Shown here piece by piece: positions 5,948 to 6,318 of a DNA stretch of 6,318 nt (positions within the stretch are counted from its first letter, which is position 1; every line of letters begins with the position of its first letter). The notes under the pieces are model-generated. The model did not search any database. It was not told the origin of the DNA and saw nothing but the letters and a program-made list of their open reading frames with translations. The stretch is from Candidatus Mediterraneibacter gallistercoris (GTDB lineage: Bacteria > Bacillota_A > Clostridia > Lachnospirales > Lachnospiraceae). Made by a program: the position numbers and the translations under genes. The stretch is from NCBI GenBank assembly GCA_019119745.1, contig DWWI01000194.1, forward strand, positions 1-6,318, written 5' to 3'.

Positions 5948-6184
5948 TTAAAGCATGCACTCATGCAGGTCCTCCTGCTCGATTCCATGTTCCGCCATCA
6001 CTCCGGTGAGGCGTTCTCTCTCTGTAAGAGGCGCGCACCATGCAAGCCCGCACCCTGCGGATATCTCTCTCGGCACAGGGATCAGCCTGCCCGGAACATC
6101 CAGTTCCCGGCAGGCTTTCTCCATGGCCATTGCATCCGCTGTCGTATGAAATGTTACTACAAGTTTTAATTCTTTCTTTCTCAT
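5948..6184 (-). CDS. DUF3343 protein (putative Se/S carrier-like)
   Basis: This is a complete 78-residue cytosolic protein. It has the DUF3343 pattern: VVTFHTTADAMAMEKACREL near the start, then PVPREISAGCGLAW (36-49), which contains the conserved Cys45 of the family. Further cysteines are at 25, 50 and 76. The family occurs beside TusA/YedF-type genes and is thought to carry sulfur or selenium, but this is not proven. It begins 5 nt after the stop of the TusA-like gene, with only a weak purine-rich site (AAGTAAAG) before ATG, so translation is probably coupled. An opposing frame across the same DNA (5894-6169, plus) was rejected. The family call is fairly sure and the function is not. Confidence 0.85.
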   Translation of the reverse strand: MRKKELKLVVTFHTTADAMAMEKACRELDVPGRLIPVPREISAGCGLAWCAPLTERERLTGVMAEHGIEQEDLHECML

Positions 6185-6189
6185 ATACT

Positions 6190-6318
6190 TTACTTCTGCG
6201 GTTCGATTACTACTGCAAATCCGCCTTCAATCTCTGTCGATGTATACTCTCTTCCGTGATCTCTCGCACATTTCTCCACATTCATCCTCTGATGGGGTTC
6301 TGTCACAAGAATTCTTAT
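6190..6318 (-). CDS. TusA/YedF-type sulfurtransferase-like protein, C-terminal part
   Basis: Only the last 42 residues are inside the window, open at the right edge and ending in TAA (6190-6192). The sequence IRILVTEPHQRMNVEKCARD, then a hydrophilic helix-turn and GGFAVVIEPQK, fits the second half of the TusA fold: a strand, N-V-x-K/R-x-A helix, and a final strand after a Gly pair. The catalytic CPxP cysteine would be further right. The frame ends straight after the TusA fold, so a C-terminal DsrE-like domain, as in full-length YedF, is absent at this end. It lies 5 nt upstream of the DUF3343 gene, a pairing typical of selenium/sulfur metabolism loci. The fragment is short, so the call is moderate. 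Confidence 0.65.
   Translation of the reverse strand: MRILVTEPHQRMNVEKCARDHGREYTSTEIEGGFAVVIEPQK

Noticed and set aside
5894..6169. Plus-strand frame beginning MKVLCCKCDKEM, with an attractive CCxC start
   Set aside because: The Cys cluster looked like a metal-binding protein, but the start is GTG without a properly spaced ribosome site, and most of the frame is antisense to the DUF3343 gene, whose family pattern is clear.

Overview
This window reads as an ordinary chromosomal segment of a Gram-positive anaerobe of the class Clostridia, most likely Lachnospiraceae-like. That placement is an inference. It rests on strong AGGAGG-type ribosome binding sites, a TTG start, the gene families present and a moderate base composition judged by eye. 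All credible genes lie on the minus strand, so transcription runs from high to low coordinates. I see no mobile element, CRISPR array, rRNA or tRNA.

Right edge (5948-6318): the C-terminal end of a TusA/YedF-type sulfurtransferase-like protein runs in from beyond the window. Five bases later comes a complete small DUF3343 protein. In many Firmicutes this pair sits in selenium/sulfur-trafficking loci with selD, a cysteine-desulfurase-like gene or selA/selB. None of those genes is visible here.

Centre (1615-5838): a compact four-gene transport operon. In order it encodes an ABC ATPase (TTG start), an ABC-2 type permease of the GldF-like group, a GldG-family auxiliary protein with a membrane segment at each end, and a DUF4340 protein with one N-terminal membrane anchor. 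The genes overlap or nearly touch (17-nt overlap, 12-nt gap, 4-nt ATGA overlap), and each has a strong Shine-Dalgarno placed in or at the end of the gene before it. The likely product is one membrane complex: a cytosolic motor, a membrane channel and two large extracytoplasmic partners. The substrate is unknown. The gliding role of GldF/GldG in Bacteroidota should not be carried over.

Left part (178-1541): a promoter-like site (TTGACA, 16-nt spacer, TATATT) and a 26-nt leader hairpin precede a two-gene unit. The first gene encodes a small protein with two membrane segments and a C-terminal zinc ribbon. The second encodes a J-domain co-chaperone with a Gly-rich linker, a TPR-like segment and a tail that holds all eight of its cysteines. 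I infer a membrane-proximal chaperone pair, not the canonical DnaJ.

The first 177 bases carry no clear gene, only an inverted repeat and a six-codon ORF behind a good Shine-Dalgarno. I found no convincing rho-independent terminator in the window. Nothing clearly qualifies as a new system. The points most worth following are the zinc-ribbon/Cys-tail J-protein pair, the uncharacterised ABC-GldG-DUF4340 complex, the internal duplication in DUF4340, and a 16-nt repeat with a palindromic core that covers the -10 box.
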